Origin: Hydrogenophaga sp.
Lineage (GTDB): Bacteria > Pseudomonadota > Gammaproteobacteria > Burkholderiales > Burkholderiaceae_C
Reading direction: 5' to 3'
Length of the DNA: 64,000 nt
NCBI RefSeq assembly: GCF_030373245.1
Contig: NZ_JAUCZF010000001.1
Location: 682,001 to 746,000, forward strand
Below the pieces are notes generated by a model. The model had not been told where the DNA came from. It ran no database searches and worked only from the letters and a program-made list of their open reading frames with translations. The position numbers were made by a program, and so were the translations under genes. Of this stretch, positions 1 through 8,983 are shown one piece after another; position 1 is the first letter of the stretch; every line of letters begins with the position of its first letter.

Positions 1-86
1 GCGATGTAGCGCTCGGCATCGCTGCGCGAACAGGGCAACTGCGCCGACAACCGCTTGGCCAGGCGCTGGGGTTCGGCGCCTGCCAT
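1..86 (-). CDS. RNA pseudouridine synthase, S4 domain (N-terminal fragment)
   Basis: Only the first 28 or so residues are in the window; the gene runs off the left edge. The ATG lies at 84-86 on the minus strand. The start of an S4 RNA-binding domain is readable, with RLAKRLSAQLPCSRSDAERY, the pattern at the N-terminus of RsuA/RluB-type pseudouridine synthases of Burkholderiales. Such enzymes isomerise one uridine in rRNA. The family call rests on a short stretch, so the target base cannot be named. It lies just downstream of ychF on the same strand. Confidence 0.6.
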   Translation of the reverse strand, partial: MAGAEPQRLAKRLSAQLPCSRSDAERYI

Positions 87-97
87 GTGAGTCACGC

Positions 98-1189
98 TCA
101 AGAAGAGAACAGGAAGTTCATGACGTCGCCATCTTTCACGACGTACTCCTTGCCCTCGGCGCGCATCTTGCCAGCGTCTTTGGCACCCTGCTCACCCTGG
201 TAGCTGATGAAGTCGTCGAAGGCGATGGTCTGGGCGCGGATGTAGCCCTTCTCAAAATCGGTGTGGATCACGCCGGCGGCCTGCGGGCCGGTGTCGCCCT
301 TGTGGATGGTCCACGCACGCACCTCTTTCACCCCGGCGGTGAAGTAGGTTTGCAGCCCGAGCAGTTGGTAGGCCGCGCGGATCAGTCGGTTCAGCCCTGG
401 CTCGTCCTGCCCCAGCTCCTTCAGGAATTCAAGGCGGTCGGCGTCGTCCATCTCGGACAGCTCGGCCTCGATCTTGGCGCAGATCGCCACCACCGGCGCA
501 TTCTGTTTGGCCGCGAAGGCCTGCAGACGATCCAGGAACGGGTTGTTCTCAAAACCGTCCTCGGCCACGTTGGCCACGAACATCGCCGGCTTGGCGGTGA
601 TCAGGAAAAACTGCTTGAGCTGGGCCTGTTCTTCCTTGCTGAAGGCGATCGTGCGCACCGGCTGGGTGTCGTTGAGCGCCACCTGACAACGCTCCAGAAT
701 CGCCACCTGCTTGATCGATTCCTTGTCGCCCGAGCGCGCCGTTTTTTGCACGCGGTGCAAAGCTTTTTCCACCGCGGCCAGATCGGCAAGACACAGCTCG
801 GTCTGGATCACCTCGATGTCGGCAATCGGGTCGACCTTGTTGGCCACGTGAATCACGTTCGGGTCTTCAAAACAACGCACCACGTTGACGATGGCATCGG
901 TCTCGCGGATGTGCGCCAGAAACTTGTTGCCCAGCCCTTCGCCCGTGCTCGCCCCGGCCACCAGGCCGGCGATGTCCACGAACTCCACAATGGCCGGCAC
1001 CACGCGCTCGGGCTTGACGATTTCCGCCAGCTGGGCGAGCCGAGGATCGGGCACTTCCACCACCCCGGTGTTGGGCTCAATGGTGCAGAAGGGGTAATTC
1101 TCGGCCGCGATGCCGGCTTTGGTCAGCGCGTTGAAGAGGGTGGACTTGCCAACGTTGGGCAGGCCCACGATGCCGCATTGAAGGCTCAT
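98..1189 (-). CDS. ychF: Ribosome-binding ATPase YchF
   Basis: YchF is an Obg-family P-loop NTPase that prefers ATP, binds the ribosome and is linked to oxidative stress and translation quality. The product has 363 residues, the normal family length. The P-loop GLPNVGKST is at residues 9-17 and the G3 motif DIAGL at 72-76. NVAED in the middle replaces a canonical NKxD and fits the ATP preference. The C-terminal TGS-like domain ends in [10 protein letters not shown]. Translation starts at MSLQCGIVG. The usual neighbour pth is not seen here. Confidence 0.96.
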   Translation of the reverse strand: MSLQCGIVGLPNVGKSTLFNALTKAGIAAENYPFCTIEPNTGVVEVPDPRLAQLAEIVKPERVVPAIVEFVDIAGLVAGASTGEGLGNKFLAHIRETDAIVNVVRCFEDPNVIHVANKVDPIADIEVIQTELCLADLAAVEKALHRVQKTARSGDKESIKQVAILERCQVALNDTQPVRTIAFSKEEQAQLKQFFLITAKPAMFVANVAEDGFENNPFLDRLQAFAAKQNAPVVAICAKIEAELSEMDDADRLEFLKELGQDEPGLNRLIRAAYQLLGLQTYFTAGVKEVRAWTIHKGDTGPQAAGVIHTDFEKGYIRAQTIAFDDFISYQGEQGAKDAGKMRAEGKEYVVKDGDVMNFLFSS

Positions 1190-1327
1190 GTCGGGACTTT
1201 CGGGTTCTGTGGGTAACCCGGCATTTTACGGGGCTGCCCCTGCGTCATCGATGCCGACATGCGACGAACCGCAGATGACTTCACCCTGTGATGCGTCCGA
1301 AAACCGCCTGCCCATTGCCCAGCCCGT

Positions 1328-3454
1328 TCAAAAGCGCCGCGACAGCTCCACCCCCACCGACACCGCCCGACCGAGCCCGGGCTCAAAGAAGCGGCTGTTG
1401 CCGTCGTTCACGATGACCGAGCCAACGTACTTCCGGTCCATGAGGTTGTCGATGCGAACGAACTGGCGCCAGGTCCAGGCGCCGGCGGTTTGCTCGAAGC
1501 GGGCGGACAAGCCCAGCAAGGTGTAGGCCGCGGCCTGTGCGGTGTTGGCATCGTTGGCGAACACTTTGCTGCTGTGGCGGGCCTCCAGCGCGAACTGGCC
1601 GCCGATGTCAGCGGCAAAGCCCGGCGCCCAGCCGACTTGGGCGAACAGCTGTTGCTCCGGCAAGCCGGGCAGGCGGTTGCCAGCCGGGATGCTGGCGGTG
1701 CCGCTGCCGTAGCGCGCGCGCAGGTAGGTGTAAGCGCTGGAGAGCGTGACATTGCCCAGGCCGTACTCCGCCGACAACTCCAGGCCCTGGCGGCGTGTGG
1801 TGCCGCCGTTGGTGAAGGTGGCGCGCCCGTTGCTGGTACCGGCTGAAACGATTTCGTCTTTCGTGCGAATGTCGAACAACGTGGCATTCCACAGACCCGC
1901 CGCATTGCGCCCGCGCAAGCCCACTTCGGCGCTGGTGCTGCGCGAGGCGTTGAGGTCGGTGTTGAAGCCGGCGGTGCCGTCGGGACGGTAGGCGGCCTCG
2001 TTCAACGTGGGCGTCTCCAGGCCGCGGCCAATCGCTGCATAACTTTGCAGCTGGGGCGTGAGCTGCCAACGCACGCCCACCACGGGCAGGTAACCGCTGA
2101 ACTGGGTCGAGCCACTCTGGTCGCCGTTGGACAGGAACACGTCGTCCGAGCTGTAGCGCGCGTTGACGCGGCGCAGGCCGCCTTCCAGTGTCCAGTCTGC
2201 CTTTTGCCAAGAGGCGCGCAGGTAGGGATCGAGCGTGGTGGCGCGGTTGGTTTCGTCTCGCCGGAGCGCGCCCAGCACGCCCACCGTGGTGCCCACAAAG
2301 TTTTCGTACCCGCGGCGCAGGTCCGACTGCCGGTCTCCCGCCAGCCCGGCGCTCACATCGAGCCGACCGCCCTGCCAGTCGGTCTGCAGGCGCCAACGCG
2401 CGTTGAAGCCACCGTAGTCGCGGTCCAGATCGATCACGCCACCGGAACTGCTGGGCGCAGCCTGTGCACCGGGCGGAATCGACTGGAACTGAATGACACG
2501 GCGCTGTCCGCCATAGCCCATGAGCTCTAGCTTGTGGCCGCCTCCCAGTGCCTGCTCCCAGGCCAGCCCCACTTGCGTCTGCGAGACCGATTTGCGCGTG
2601 TTGAAGAGCACCGGCTGCGGCGCGGTCTGCTCGGCATCGGCGTCGTACTGCGCTTGCGTCAAACCCTGGGGGTCCAGCGCAAAAGCGATCTGTCGGTTGA
2701 ACACCAGCGTGGTGCGGCCGCCCTCGTGCGGGCGCGAGAGCTTGGCGTTGAGCGTGCTGCGATCGGCTTCAGATTGCGGCCTTGCGCCATCGGTGGCGAA
2801 CTTGCCGGCATCGAGCGTGTACGACCAGCCGGGCGCCTGGGGCGTGCCGGTCTGACCCTTGACCTGCGTCGACAAGCGCCACAGGCCATTCGAGCCCAGG
2901 GCCAGGCCGGTGCGCCACTCGCCGGGCTGGCCGCCGTCTTCGGTGTAGAGCAGGATCGCGCCACCGCTGGAAGCGCCGTAGAGCGAAGCGAATGGGCCAC
3001 GAACCACTTCAATGCGCTCGGCGCTGCCCAGCGGAAAGTTGGCCGCCTGCCCCGAACCGTCGGGCGCGCTGGCCGGGATGCCGTCGACAAACAAGCGCAG
3101 GCCGCGGATGCCAAAGGTGGAGCGCGCGCCAAAACCTCGGATGGAGACCTGCAAATCCTGCGCGTAGTTCTCGCGGTTGCGAATGACGAGGCCGGGCACA
3201 CGACCTAAGCTTTCGGACAGGTTGATCTGCAACTGGCCATCGCGCAGCTCGCTGCCGTAGACCACGTCGGCGGTAGCGCTGCTGCGCCAGCGCTGCTCGG
3301 CCGAACCGCTGCCGATGATGACCACCGGGGCCAGGGAGCCGCCATCGGACTCGAGCGCCGGGGCGCTGGTCTGAGCATGAAGGAGTGCCGGCAAAGCCAG
3401 CAACGGTGAAAGCGCCAGCCAGCGCAGCGAGGCGTTCGAGGATGCGTGATGCAT
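1328..3454 (-). CDS. PqqU/YncD-like TonB-dependent outer-membrane receptor
   Basis: This is a 708-residue TonB-dependent receptor with signal peptide MHHASSNASLRWLALSPLLA, a plug domain and a 22-strand-type barrel ending in aromatic RRF. The start at 3454 is chosen because its ATG overlaps the TGA of the upstream cytochrome gene (TGATG) and leads straight into the signal peptide. Plug motifs such as NYAQDLQVSIRGFG and RLFVDGIPASAPDG, and the C-terminal YVGSVIVNDGNSRFFEP, match what I remember of E. coli YncD/PqqU, which imports the cofactor PQQ. Together with a PQQ-type dehydrogenase in the same operon, this suggests PQQ uptake. The substrate is inference; the receptor family is firm. Confidence 0.88.
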   Translation of the reverse strand: MHHASSNASLRWLALSPLLALPALLHAQTSAPALESDGGSLAPVVIIGSGSAEQRWRSSATADVVYGSELRDGQLQINLSESLGRVPGLVIRNRENYAQDLQVSIRGFGARSTFGIRGLRLFVDGIPASAPDGSGQAANFPLGSAERIEVVRGPFASLYGASSGGAILLYTEDGGQPGEWRTGLALGSNGLWRLSTQVKGQTGTPQAPGWSYTLDAGKFATDGARPQSEADRSTLNAKLSRPHEGGRTTLVFNRQIAFALDPQGLTQAQYDADAEQTAPQPVLFNTRKSVSQTQVGLAWEQALGGGHKLELMGYGGQRRVIQFQSIPPGAQAAPSSSGGVIDLDRDYGGFNARWRLQTDWQGGRLDVSAGLAGDRQSDLRRGYENFVGTTVGVLGALRRDETNRATTLDPYLRASWQKADWTLEGGLRRVNARYSSDDVFLSNGDQSGSTQFSGYLPVVGVRWQLTPQLQSYAAIGRGLETPTLNEAAYRPDGTAGFNTDLNASRSTSAEVGLRGRNAAGLWNATLFDIRTKDEIVSAGTSNGRATFTNGGTTRRQGLELSAEYGLGNVTLSSAYTYLRARYGSGTASIPAGNRLPGLPEQQLFAQVGWAPGFAADIGGQFALEARHSSKVFANDANTAQAAAYTLLGLSARFEQTAGAWTWRQFVRIDNLMDRKYVGSVIVNDGNSRFFEPGLGRAVSVGVELSRRF

Positions 3455-3768
3455 CAGGGCACCTGCACGCTGATTTGCAGTGAGGCGTACCACGCGGCGA
3501 GGTTGTCGATTTCAGTGTCGGTCAAGGGTTTGGCGATCACGCCCATGACCTCATGGCTGCGCTGACCGCTGCGGTAGTGCTTGAGTTGCTCGACCAGGTA
3601 AATGGCGGGCTGGCCAGCCAGGTGGGGCGCGTTGGGGGCCATGGAGATGCCGTTGCGGCCGTGGCAGACGGCACAGGCCGCGGCCTTGACACGGCCCGCA
3701 GCCGCATCCTGGGCCTGAGCAGCGCCCAGGGCCAGCGTCAACGCGACCAGAAAAAGGGAAGTTCGCAT
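3454..3768 (-). CDS. Periplasmic class I cytochrome c
   Basis: A small cytochrome of 104 residues counted from MRTSLFLVALTLALG. It has a Sec signal peptide of about 20 residues, one haem-binding CAVCH motif at residues 32-36, and a distal Met (EVMGVIAKPL) as the likely sixth ligand. This resembles one half of a cytochrome c4/c5. An ATG four codons upstream (3780) is an alternative start. It lies 81 bp after the dehydrogenase and overlaps the receptor gene by one base, so it is the likely electron acceptor of the dehydrogenase. That pairing is inferred from position. Confidence 0.88.
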   Translation of the reverse strand: MRTSLFLVALTLALGAAQAQDAAAGRVKAAACAVCHGRNGISMAPNAPHLAGQPAIYLVEQLKHYRSGQRSHEVMGVIAKPLTDTEIDNLAAWYASLQISVQVP

Positions 3769-3849
3769 GGCAGAAACCAAGTTGTAAGTCGTGACAGCAC
3801 GGGCGACCCAAGCGGATCGCCCGTGCGTGGCTGCGTGCGCAGGGCCCGA

Positions 3850-5133
3850 TCAGTTGGCGGAGTAGGTCACGCGGTAGATCGCACCCACGTAATCGTCGGA
3901 GATCAGCAGCGAACCATCCTTCATCGGCGCCACATCCACCGGGCGGCCTTTGTAGACACCGTTTTCGTCCAGCCAGCCGTCGGCAAAGACCTCAGACTTG
4001 CCGGCCGTGCCATCCGGGTTCAGCGGCACGAAGTTGATCAGTGCGCCCGTGGGCTTAGAGCGGTTCCAGGAACCGTGGGCCGCCACAAACATGCCATTCT
4101 GGTACTTGGCCGGGAACTGCTTGCCACTGTAGAACGTCATGCCCAGTTGGGCCTGATGCGCAGGGAACTCCACTTGCGGCTTGGTCCAGGCCGCTGGCGC
4201 CTTCATGTCCTTCAGATCCGGTGCGGCCGCGGTACCAGCGATCTGAACGTTGTTGCCGTGGATGAAGGGGTAACCAAAATGCTCGCCCCCGGCTTTGGTG
4301 ATGCGGTTGAGTTCGCCCGGCGGCGTTTCATCGCCCATGCCGTCGGTCTGGTTGTCGGTGAACCAGACCACCTTGTCCTTGGGGTTGATGTCCATGCCGA
4401 CCGAGTTGCGCACACCTTTGGCCACCACCTCACGGCCCGAGCCATCGAAGGCATTCATGCGAATCATGCCGCCAATGCCGAGCTTTTCGTACAAGGCCAC
4501 CTTTCCGGCGGGCTGCACGTTGTAGGGCTGGCCCAACGTGATGTAGAGCTTGCCATCGTCGGCCACGCGGCAGGTGCGCGCGCCGTGGTTGAACGACTCC
4601 TCTTCCACCGGAATCAGCCCGCCTTGCGGCACCACCTCGATCACCGCCACATCCGGGCCTTCATAGAAGAACTCGGCAGCGGGGAAATTGAGCACGCGGT
4701 TGTGCTCGGCCACGATCAGGAAGCCGTCCTTGGTCCAGCACACGCCATTCGGGTTGGAAAACTTCAGGCTCGGGGCAAATTGCTTGACCTCGTCGGCCGT
4801 GCCATCGCCGTTGCGGTCGGTCACCGCCCAGACCGATGTCTTGCGGGTGCCCACGAACAGCATGTTGGTGGACGGTGCCACCGCCATGTGGCGCGCATCG
4901 GGTACCACGGCATACAACTCGATCTTGAAACCCGGCGGCAGCTTCACCGCCTTGAGGTTGGCCCGGATGGCGGCCGCATTCTTCCCCTCCTGCGGCACGA
5001 CCGGGATGTTGAGATCAACCCCTGACACCTTCATCTGCTTGAGTGTGGCGAGGTTGTCTTTCCCCGCTTGCGCCATCGCCGCCGTGGCCAAGCCGCAGGC
5101 CATCAAGGCCAGCACCAGTTTTGTGCTCTTCAT
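3850..5133 (-). CDS. PQQ-dependent sugar dehydrogenase (sorbosone dehydrogenase family)
   Basis: A 427-residue periplasmic beta-propeller enzyme of the soluble aldose/sorbosone dehydrogenase type, which oxidises a sugar or aldehyde with PQQ and passes electrons to cytochrome c. The chosen ATG at 5133 follows an AAGAGGAGA ribosome site and gives a clear signal peptide (MKSTKLVLALMACGLATAAMA); an upstream in-frame extension lacks any such features. Family marks are GVRNSVGMDINP, AAHGSWNRSKP and the closing GRPVDV...LLISDDYVGAIYRV. It is the first gene of an operon with the cytochrome and the TonB receptor. The exact substrate cannot be told. Confidence 0.88.
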   Translation of the reverse strand: MKSTKLVLALMACGLATAAMAQAGKDNLATLKQMKVSGVDLNIPVVPQEGKNAAAIRANLKAVKLPPGFKIELYAVVPDARHMAVAPSTNMLFVGTRKTSVWAVTDRNGDGTADEVKQFAPSLKFSNPNGVCWTKDGFLIVAEHNRVLNFPAAEFFYEGPDVAVIEVVPQGGLIPVEEESFNHGARTCRVADDGKLYITLGQPYNVQPAGKVALYEKLGIGGMIRMNAFDGSGREVVAKGVRNSVGMDINPKDKVVWFTDNQTDGMGDETPPGELNRITKAGGEHFGYPFIHGNNVQIAGTAAAPDLKDMKAPAAWTKPQVEFPAHQAQLGMTFYSGKQFPAKYQNGMFVAAHGSWNRSKPTGALINFVPLNPDGTAGKSEVFADGWLDENGVYKGRPVDVAPMKDGSLLISDDYVGAIYRVTYSAN

Positions 5134-5518
5134 GTGTGTCTCCTCTTGTGGATGTAATTCACCCGGAAACTCTTTTCCGGGCGATTCATTCTGTGACGCA
5201 AAGCAGGCTCGGAAAAAACCCATGCTAGCTTTATGGTCTAGGAAATGTCTCGTTCGCGACGCGTCGCCGGAGCGATTGACGCGCTGCCGCCGAATCGCCT
5301 GGCACCACCATGGCGAGGCGCCCGATACCTGCATCCCGAAAAGGCAGGCTGCCCACGTACAGGCGATGGCACCCTCATCTCGCCAGGCCATCGGTCATCT
5401 CGCACGGCTTGGCAGGCCGGCTGTCCAGATGGTCAGAGCGGTCGCCCAGGCCCAATCCAGAAATGGGCGAACGCAGCTGGTGCGCAGTGCCGCGGGGCCT
5501 CGGGCAAGCGCCCCTCGT
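5134..5518. other. Gene-free stretch upstream of the dehydrogenase operon
   Basis: These 385 bases separate the dehydrogenase start from the end of the MOSC gene. Apart from the hairpin at 5162-5181 and the AAGAGGAGA ribosome site, I see no supported gene. Short overlapping frames here have no family features. The operon promoter probably lies in this stretch, but I could not identify a convincing -35/-10 pair. Confidence 0.5.
5162..5181. promoter_or_regulatory. Perfect inverted repeat in the leader of the dehydrogenase operon
   Basis: CCCGGAAA and TTTCCGGG form eight perfect pairs around a four-base loop, 28 bp upstream of the dehydrogenase ATG. It could be an RNA hairpin in the 5' leader or a protein-binding operator. 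There is no following T tract, so it is not an ordinary terminator. Confidence 0.45.
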
Positions 5519-6418
5519 TCAACCCTCGAAACGCCAGTCCGCCACCACGCGCTGCGCCAGCCTCAGCAACTGACCATCGCCTTGCAACACCATGGCGTTC
5601 ATGCCAAAGGTGATGGCGCCATTCACACGCGGGTCTTGGCGGTAGCTTTGCAGCACATCGCTCACGGCGGGCGTAGACACCGCGGTGGCGGGATCGATGT
5701 TGGGGATCGGGCAGCGTGCGCACGGCTTCACGGGTTCGATCACCGCCGCGGCATCCGCTCCCGTGATGATGGTCATGGCGCCCAGGCGGTCTTCGTCGTG
5801 GGCCTCGATGCCGCCGAGCACGATGTTGGGCCGGAAGCGCTGCATGGTCACCGGCGCCTCGCCGGCTTTCGCCAGGCGTTCATTGAGCTCGGCCAGCGAG
5901 GCTGTGCTGGTCACGAGCAGGCCAAAGCCGTCGGCAAACTGGGTGTTGGCTTCACGGCCGCCAGTCCATCGGGCGTCGCAAGCGCGCTTCACCTCGGGGT
6001 CGAAGCGCACCAGCCGCAGGCGCTTCAGATCGGCCGGCGCATCCGGCCCGAGGAAGTCGCTGAACCACTGGGCAGCCACGTCGCCCATGTCGTACGCCAA
6101 CACGGTGTCGCTCCACACCCGGACCTTTTGCGGCCATTCGGCGGCCTCCAGCGACAGGTGCAAGGCCAACATGCCGGGCGCACGCAACACCAGCTGACCA
6201 TGCTTGAAGGCCGGCTGGATCAGCGCCATGCGCGGCAATTCGCGCTGGGTGACGAACTCGCCTTCGGCATCCACCACCATCCAGGCGCGGTCATAGGCCA
6301 GGCCGGTGTCGGTGAGCTCGGCCTCGGTCAGCGCCACGCCGCCGCAGGACTTGATGGGGTAAACCCAGAGCTGTTCGATGGTGGCTTGCACGTTGGCAGC
6401 GGTGGTCGGTGAATTCAT
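5519..6418 (-). CDS. MOSC-domain protein (YcbX/mARC-like)
   Basis: A 299-residue protein with an N-terminal MOSC beta-barrel domain (residues about 10-125) and a C-terminal MOSC domain holding PCARCPIPNIDPAT, whose cysteine is the expected molybdenum-cofactor ligand. Relatives (YcbX, mARC) reduce N-hydroxylated bases. E. coli YcbX carries an additional C-terminal 2Fe-2S domain; it is absent here, so an outside electron donor would be needed. The start at 6418 (MNSPTTAANVQ) is preferred to a much longer upstream reading that lacks domain content. Neighbouring genes point to no pathway. Confidence 0.88.
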   Translation of the reverse strand: MNSPTTAANVQATIEQLWVYPIKSCGGVALTEAELTDTGLAYDRAWMVVDAEGEFVTQRELPRMALIQPAFKHGQLVLRAPGMLALHLSLEAAEWPQKVRVWSDTVLAYDMGDVAAQWFSDFLGPDAPADLKRLRLVRFDPEVKRACDARWTGGREANTQFADGFGLLVTSTASLAELNERLAKAGEAPVTMQRFRPNIVLGGIEAHDEDRLGAMTIITGADAAAVIEPVKPCARCPIPNIDPATAVSTPAVSDVLQSYRQDPRVNGAITFGMNAMVLQGDGQLLRLAQRVVADWRFEG

Positions 6419-6527
6419 GGCGGCTTTGCGGTGCATGGGTTGACGACAGGCGGGCCGTCGGTGCCGGTCAGAGGGTTGCCCTCGGGCGCTTCGTGCGGAA
6501 TTGTGACCTGCTCCTAGAATCCCTCTC

Positions 6528-7715
6528 ATGGCAAGCGTTTCCACCCCCCCGACCGGCCGCCGGCGTTTTGACGTGGCCGTGCGCGGCGATGGCGTGGTGG
6601 GCCAGACCCTGGCTCTGCTGCTGGCGCGCGACCGTCTGCGCGTGGCACTGGTCACCTCGCCACGCGCTGCGTCCGGCCACGGCGATGTGCGCGCCTATGC
6701 GATCAACGCGGCGTCGCGCGAGTTGCTGCGCTCAGTACGCGCCTGGCCCGAAGGCCATCCCGCAGACCCGGCCCACTCGCTGCCCGAGTCCGCCACACCG
6801 GCGGTCACCCCGGTCACCGCGATGGATGTGCGCGGCGACGACGGTGGCCGACTGCAATTCTCGGCGGCCGAACAAGGAACGCCCGCGCTGAGCTGGATCG
6901 TCGACGTGCCCGCCCTCGAGCAGCGCCTGGCGCATGCGGTGCACTTCCAGAGCAGCATCGAATGCCTGAGCGAAGCGCCCCCGGCCGCCCTCACGGTGAT
7001 CTGCGAAGGCAAACGCAGCGCCACCCGAGTCGAGCTGGGACTTACCTATGAAGTGCGCCCTTATCCCCACAAAGCGGTGGCCGCCCGACTGCGCTGCACC
7101 TTGCCGCACGGCGGCGTAGCCAGACAGTGGTTTGCGCAGGGCGAGGTGATGGCCCTGCTGCCGCTGGAAGGCGAACAGGGGAACTCCGTGGCCCTGGTGT
7201 GGTCAGTCCCTGCGCAACAGGCCGATGACTGGCTGACCGGTGCCCCTCAGGCGCTGGCTCAGGCGGTGCAGGCCCGTTGCGGCAACGCACTGGGCGACAT
7301 GCAATTGACCAATCCCCCGCAGGCCTGGCCTCTGGAACGTTCGAACGCCCATCGGTGGGTGACCCGCACGCCCAGCGGCGGCGTGGCGCTGGCCGGTGAC
7401 GCAGCCCACGCCATGCACCCGCTGGCGGGCCAAGGTCTGAACGTCGGTCTGGGCGATGTGGCCGAGCTGGCGCGCGTGATCCACGAGCGGGAATACTGGC
7501 GCGAACTCGGCGATTTGAAACTGCTTCGGCGCTACGAGCGCGCCCGGCAGGCCGATGCACACACCATGGGCTGGCTCACCGACAGCCTGTTTGGGCTGTT
7601 TGCATTGCCCGACACGCGGGTGCAGGCCCTGCGCAACTGGGGCCTGCGCAGCGTAGACCGGCTGGGCCCGCTCAAACACTGGCTGGCCCGACAGGCCATG
7701 GGGCAGGTTGGCTGA
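6528..7715 (+). CDS. UbiH/UbiF/COQ6-family FAD monooxygenase
   Basis: A 395-residue flavoprotein hydroxylase of the kind that hydroxylates ubiquinone precursors. The N-terminal dinucleotide site reads VRGDGVVGQTLALLLA. The second FAD motif, ALAGDAAHAMHPLAGQGLN, sits near residues 287-305 and is typical of UbiH-like enzymes. The first glycine motif has an unusual RGDG in place of GxG at its start. Which ring position it acts on (UbiH, UbiF or UbiI role) cannot be told from sequence alone. It is followed after 53 bp by the DsbC-family gene on the same strand. Confidence 0.85.
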   Translation: MASVSTPPTGRRRFDVAVRGDGVVGQTLALLLARDRLRVALVTSPRAASGHGDVRAYAINAASRELLRSVRAWPEGHPADPAHSLPESATPAVTPVTAMDVRGDDGGRLQFSAAEQGTPALSWIVDVPALEQRLAHAVHFQSSIECLSEAPPAALTVICEGKRSATRVELGLTYEVRPYPHKAVAARLRCTLPHGGVARQWFAQGEVMALLPLEGEQGNSVALVWSVPAQQADDWLTGAPQALAQAVQARCGNALGDMQLTNPPQAWPLERSNAHRWVTRTPSGGVALAGDAAHAMHPLAGQGLNVGLGDVAELARVIHEREYWRELGDLKLLRRYERARQADAHTMGWLTDSLFGLFALPDTRVQALRNWGLRSVDRLGPLKHWLARQAMGQVG

Positions 7716-7768
7716 CCCCGATTCGCTGTCACCCTTCTTTTTTCACCTTCAGGCCTCAGGGCACTTCC

Positions 7769-8482
7769 ATGACATTGTTCAAGACCACCCTCTTCGCCGT
7801 ACTGACCGCCCTGAGCCTGGGCGCATGGGCGCAGGAAGCCACGATCCGCAAGAACCTGGCCGAGCGCCTGCCCAACCTGCCCAAGATCGACGAAATCAGC
7901 AAGACACCGATGCCCGGGCTGTTTGAAGTGCGCTTCAACGGTACCGATCTGTTCTACACCGACGCTCAGGGCAATTTTCTGCTCCAGGGTTCGCTGATCG
8001 ACACCCGCTCGCGCGTGGACCTCACCGAGCAGCGGGTCAACAAACTCACCGCGATCGCCTTTGCCGACCTGCCTATCAAGGACGCGTTCACGATCGTGCG
8101 CGGTAACGGCAAGCGCAAGATGGCGGTGTTCGAAGACCCCAACTGCGGGTATTGCAAGCGCTTCGAGCGCGACCTGGTCAAGATCGACAACGTCACCGTG
8201 CACCTGTTCCTCTACCCCATCCTGGGCGCCGACTCGGCGGAGAAGTCGCGCAACATCTGGTGCGCCAAAGACAAGGGCAAGGCCTGGAACGACTGGATGC
8301 TGGAAGACATCACGCCGGCCGAGGCCAAATGCGACACGGCGCCGCTGCAGCGCAATGTGGAGTTCGGCCGCAAGGCCCGCATCACCGGTACACCGACCAT
8401 CATCTTCGCCGACGGCTCGCGCGTGCCGGGAGCGATCCCGGCCGACCGCATTGAAAAATTCCTGACCGAAGCCAAGCCCTGA
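7769..8482 (+). CDS. DsbC-family periplasmic thiol:disulfide isomerase
   Basis: A 237-residue protein with signal peptide MTLFKTTLFAVLTALSLGAWA, an N-terminal DsbC-type dimerisation domain (residues about 25-95) and a thioredoxin-fold domain with active site C126-G-Y-C129 and a cis-proline loop GTPTIIF. It probably shuffles wrong disulfides in the periplasm. CGYC is the same dipeptide pair as in E. coli DsbC. It is transcribed rightward between the UbiH-type gene and the DUF3429 gene, with only five bases before the latter. Confidence 0.9.
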   Translation: MTLFKTTLFAVLTALSLGAWAQEATIRKNLAERLPNLPKIDEISKTPMPGLFEVRFNGTDLFYTDAQGNFLLQGSLIDTRSRVDLTEQRVNKLTAIAFADLPIKDAFTIVRGNGKRKMAVFEDPNCGYCKRFERDLVKIDNVTVHLFLYPILGADSAEKSRNIWCAKDKGKAWNDWMLEDITPAEAKCDTAPLQRNVEFGRKARITGTPTIIFADGSRVPGAIPADRIEKFLTEAKP

Positions 8483-8487
8483 CCAAC

Positions 8488-8973
8488 GTGTCGAGCTCCG
8501 CGCCGTCACCCGACCCGCTGGACCCCGTCCAGGACCAGAGGCTGATCGAGATCCTGGGCTACGCTGGGCTGATTCCCTTCACTGGCCTGGCGCTGCTGCT
8601 GTGGGCGATTGACGAGCACCTGCAGGACTGGGTGGTGATGGCCCTGGCTGCCTACGGCGCGCTCATCGTGTCCTTCCTCGGCGGTGTGCACTGGGGCCTG
8701 GGCTGGCTCGGCGCACAGCGCCCGCCGAGCGGCGCACCGCACGGCCAGCGCAACCACTTCCTCTGGGGCATCACGCTCTCGCTGCTCGCCTGGCCCGGCG
8801 TGCTGATGCCCCCTTTTGCTGGCCTGGCCTGGCTGGGCTTTGTGCTGATCCTGAGTTACCTGGCCGACCGCACGCTGTATGCACGCGCCGGCCTGCAGCG
8901 CTGGCTCAGCTTGCGCTTTCGCCTGTCCTTCGTGGCCGCCCTGAGCTGCTTCATCGGCGCCGGCGCCTTGTAG
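8488..8973 (+). CDS. DUF3429 membrane protein
   Basis: A 161-residue protein with four or five predicted membrane helices, starting at a GTG codon five bases after the DsbC-family stop. The stretch VSFLGGVHWGLGW in the second helix is a mark of the DUF3429 family, which has no known function. Tight spacing suggests co-transcription with the genes on either side (the peptidase begins ten bases later). I infer no role from this. Confidence 0.8.
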   Translation: MSSSAPSPDPLDPVQDQRLIEILGYAGLIPFTGLALLLWAIDEHLQDWVVMALAAYGALIVSFLGGVHWGLGWLGAQRPPSGAPHGQRNHFLWGITLSLLAWPGVLMPPFAGLAWLGFVLILSYLADRTLYARAGLQRWLSLRFRLSFVAALSCFIGAGAL

Positions 8974-8983
8974 ATCGGACCCC

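Noticed and set aside
5134..5391. N-terminal extension of the sugar dehydrogenase to 5391
   Set aside because: The signal peptide and ribosome site both place the start at 5133; the extension has no conserved content.
5310..5573. Short plus-strand frames in the 5134-5518 gap
   Set aside because: They have Arg/Pro-rich content typical of GC noise, overlap one another and lack ribosome sites.
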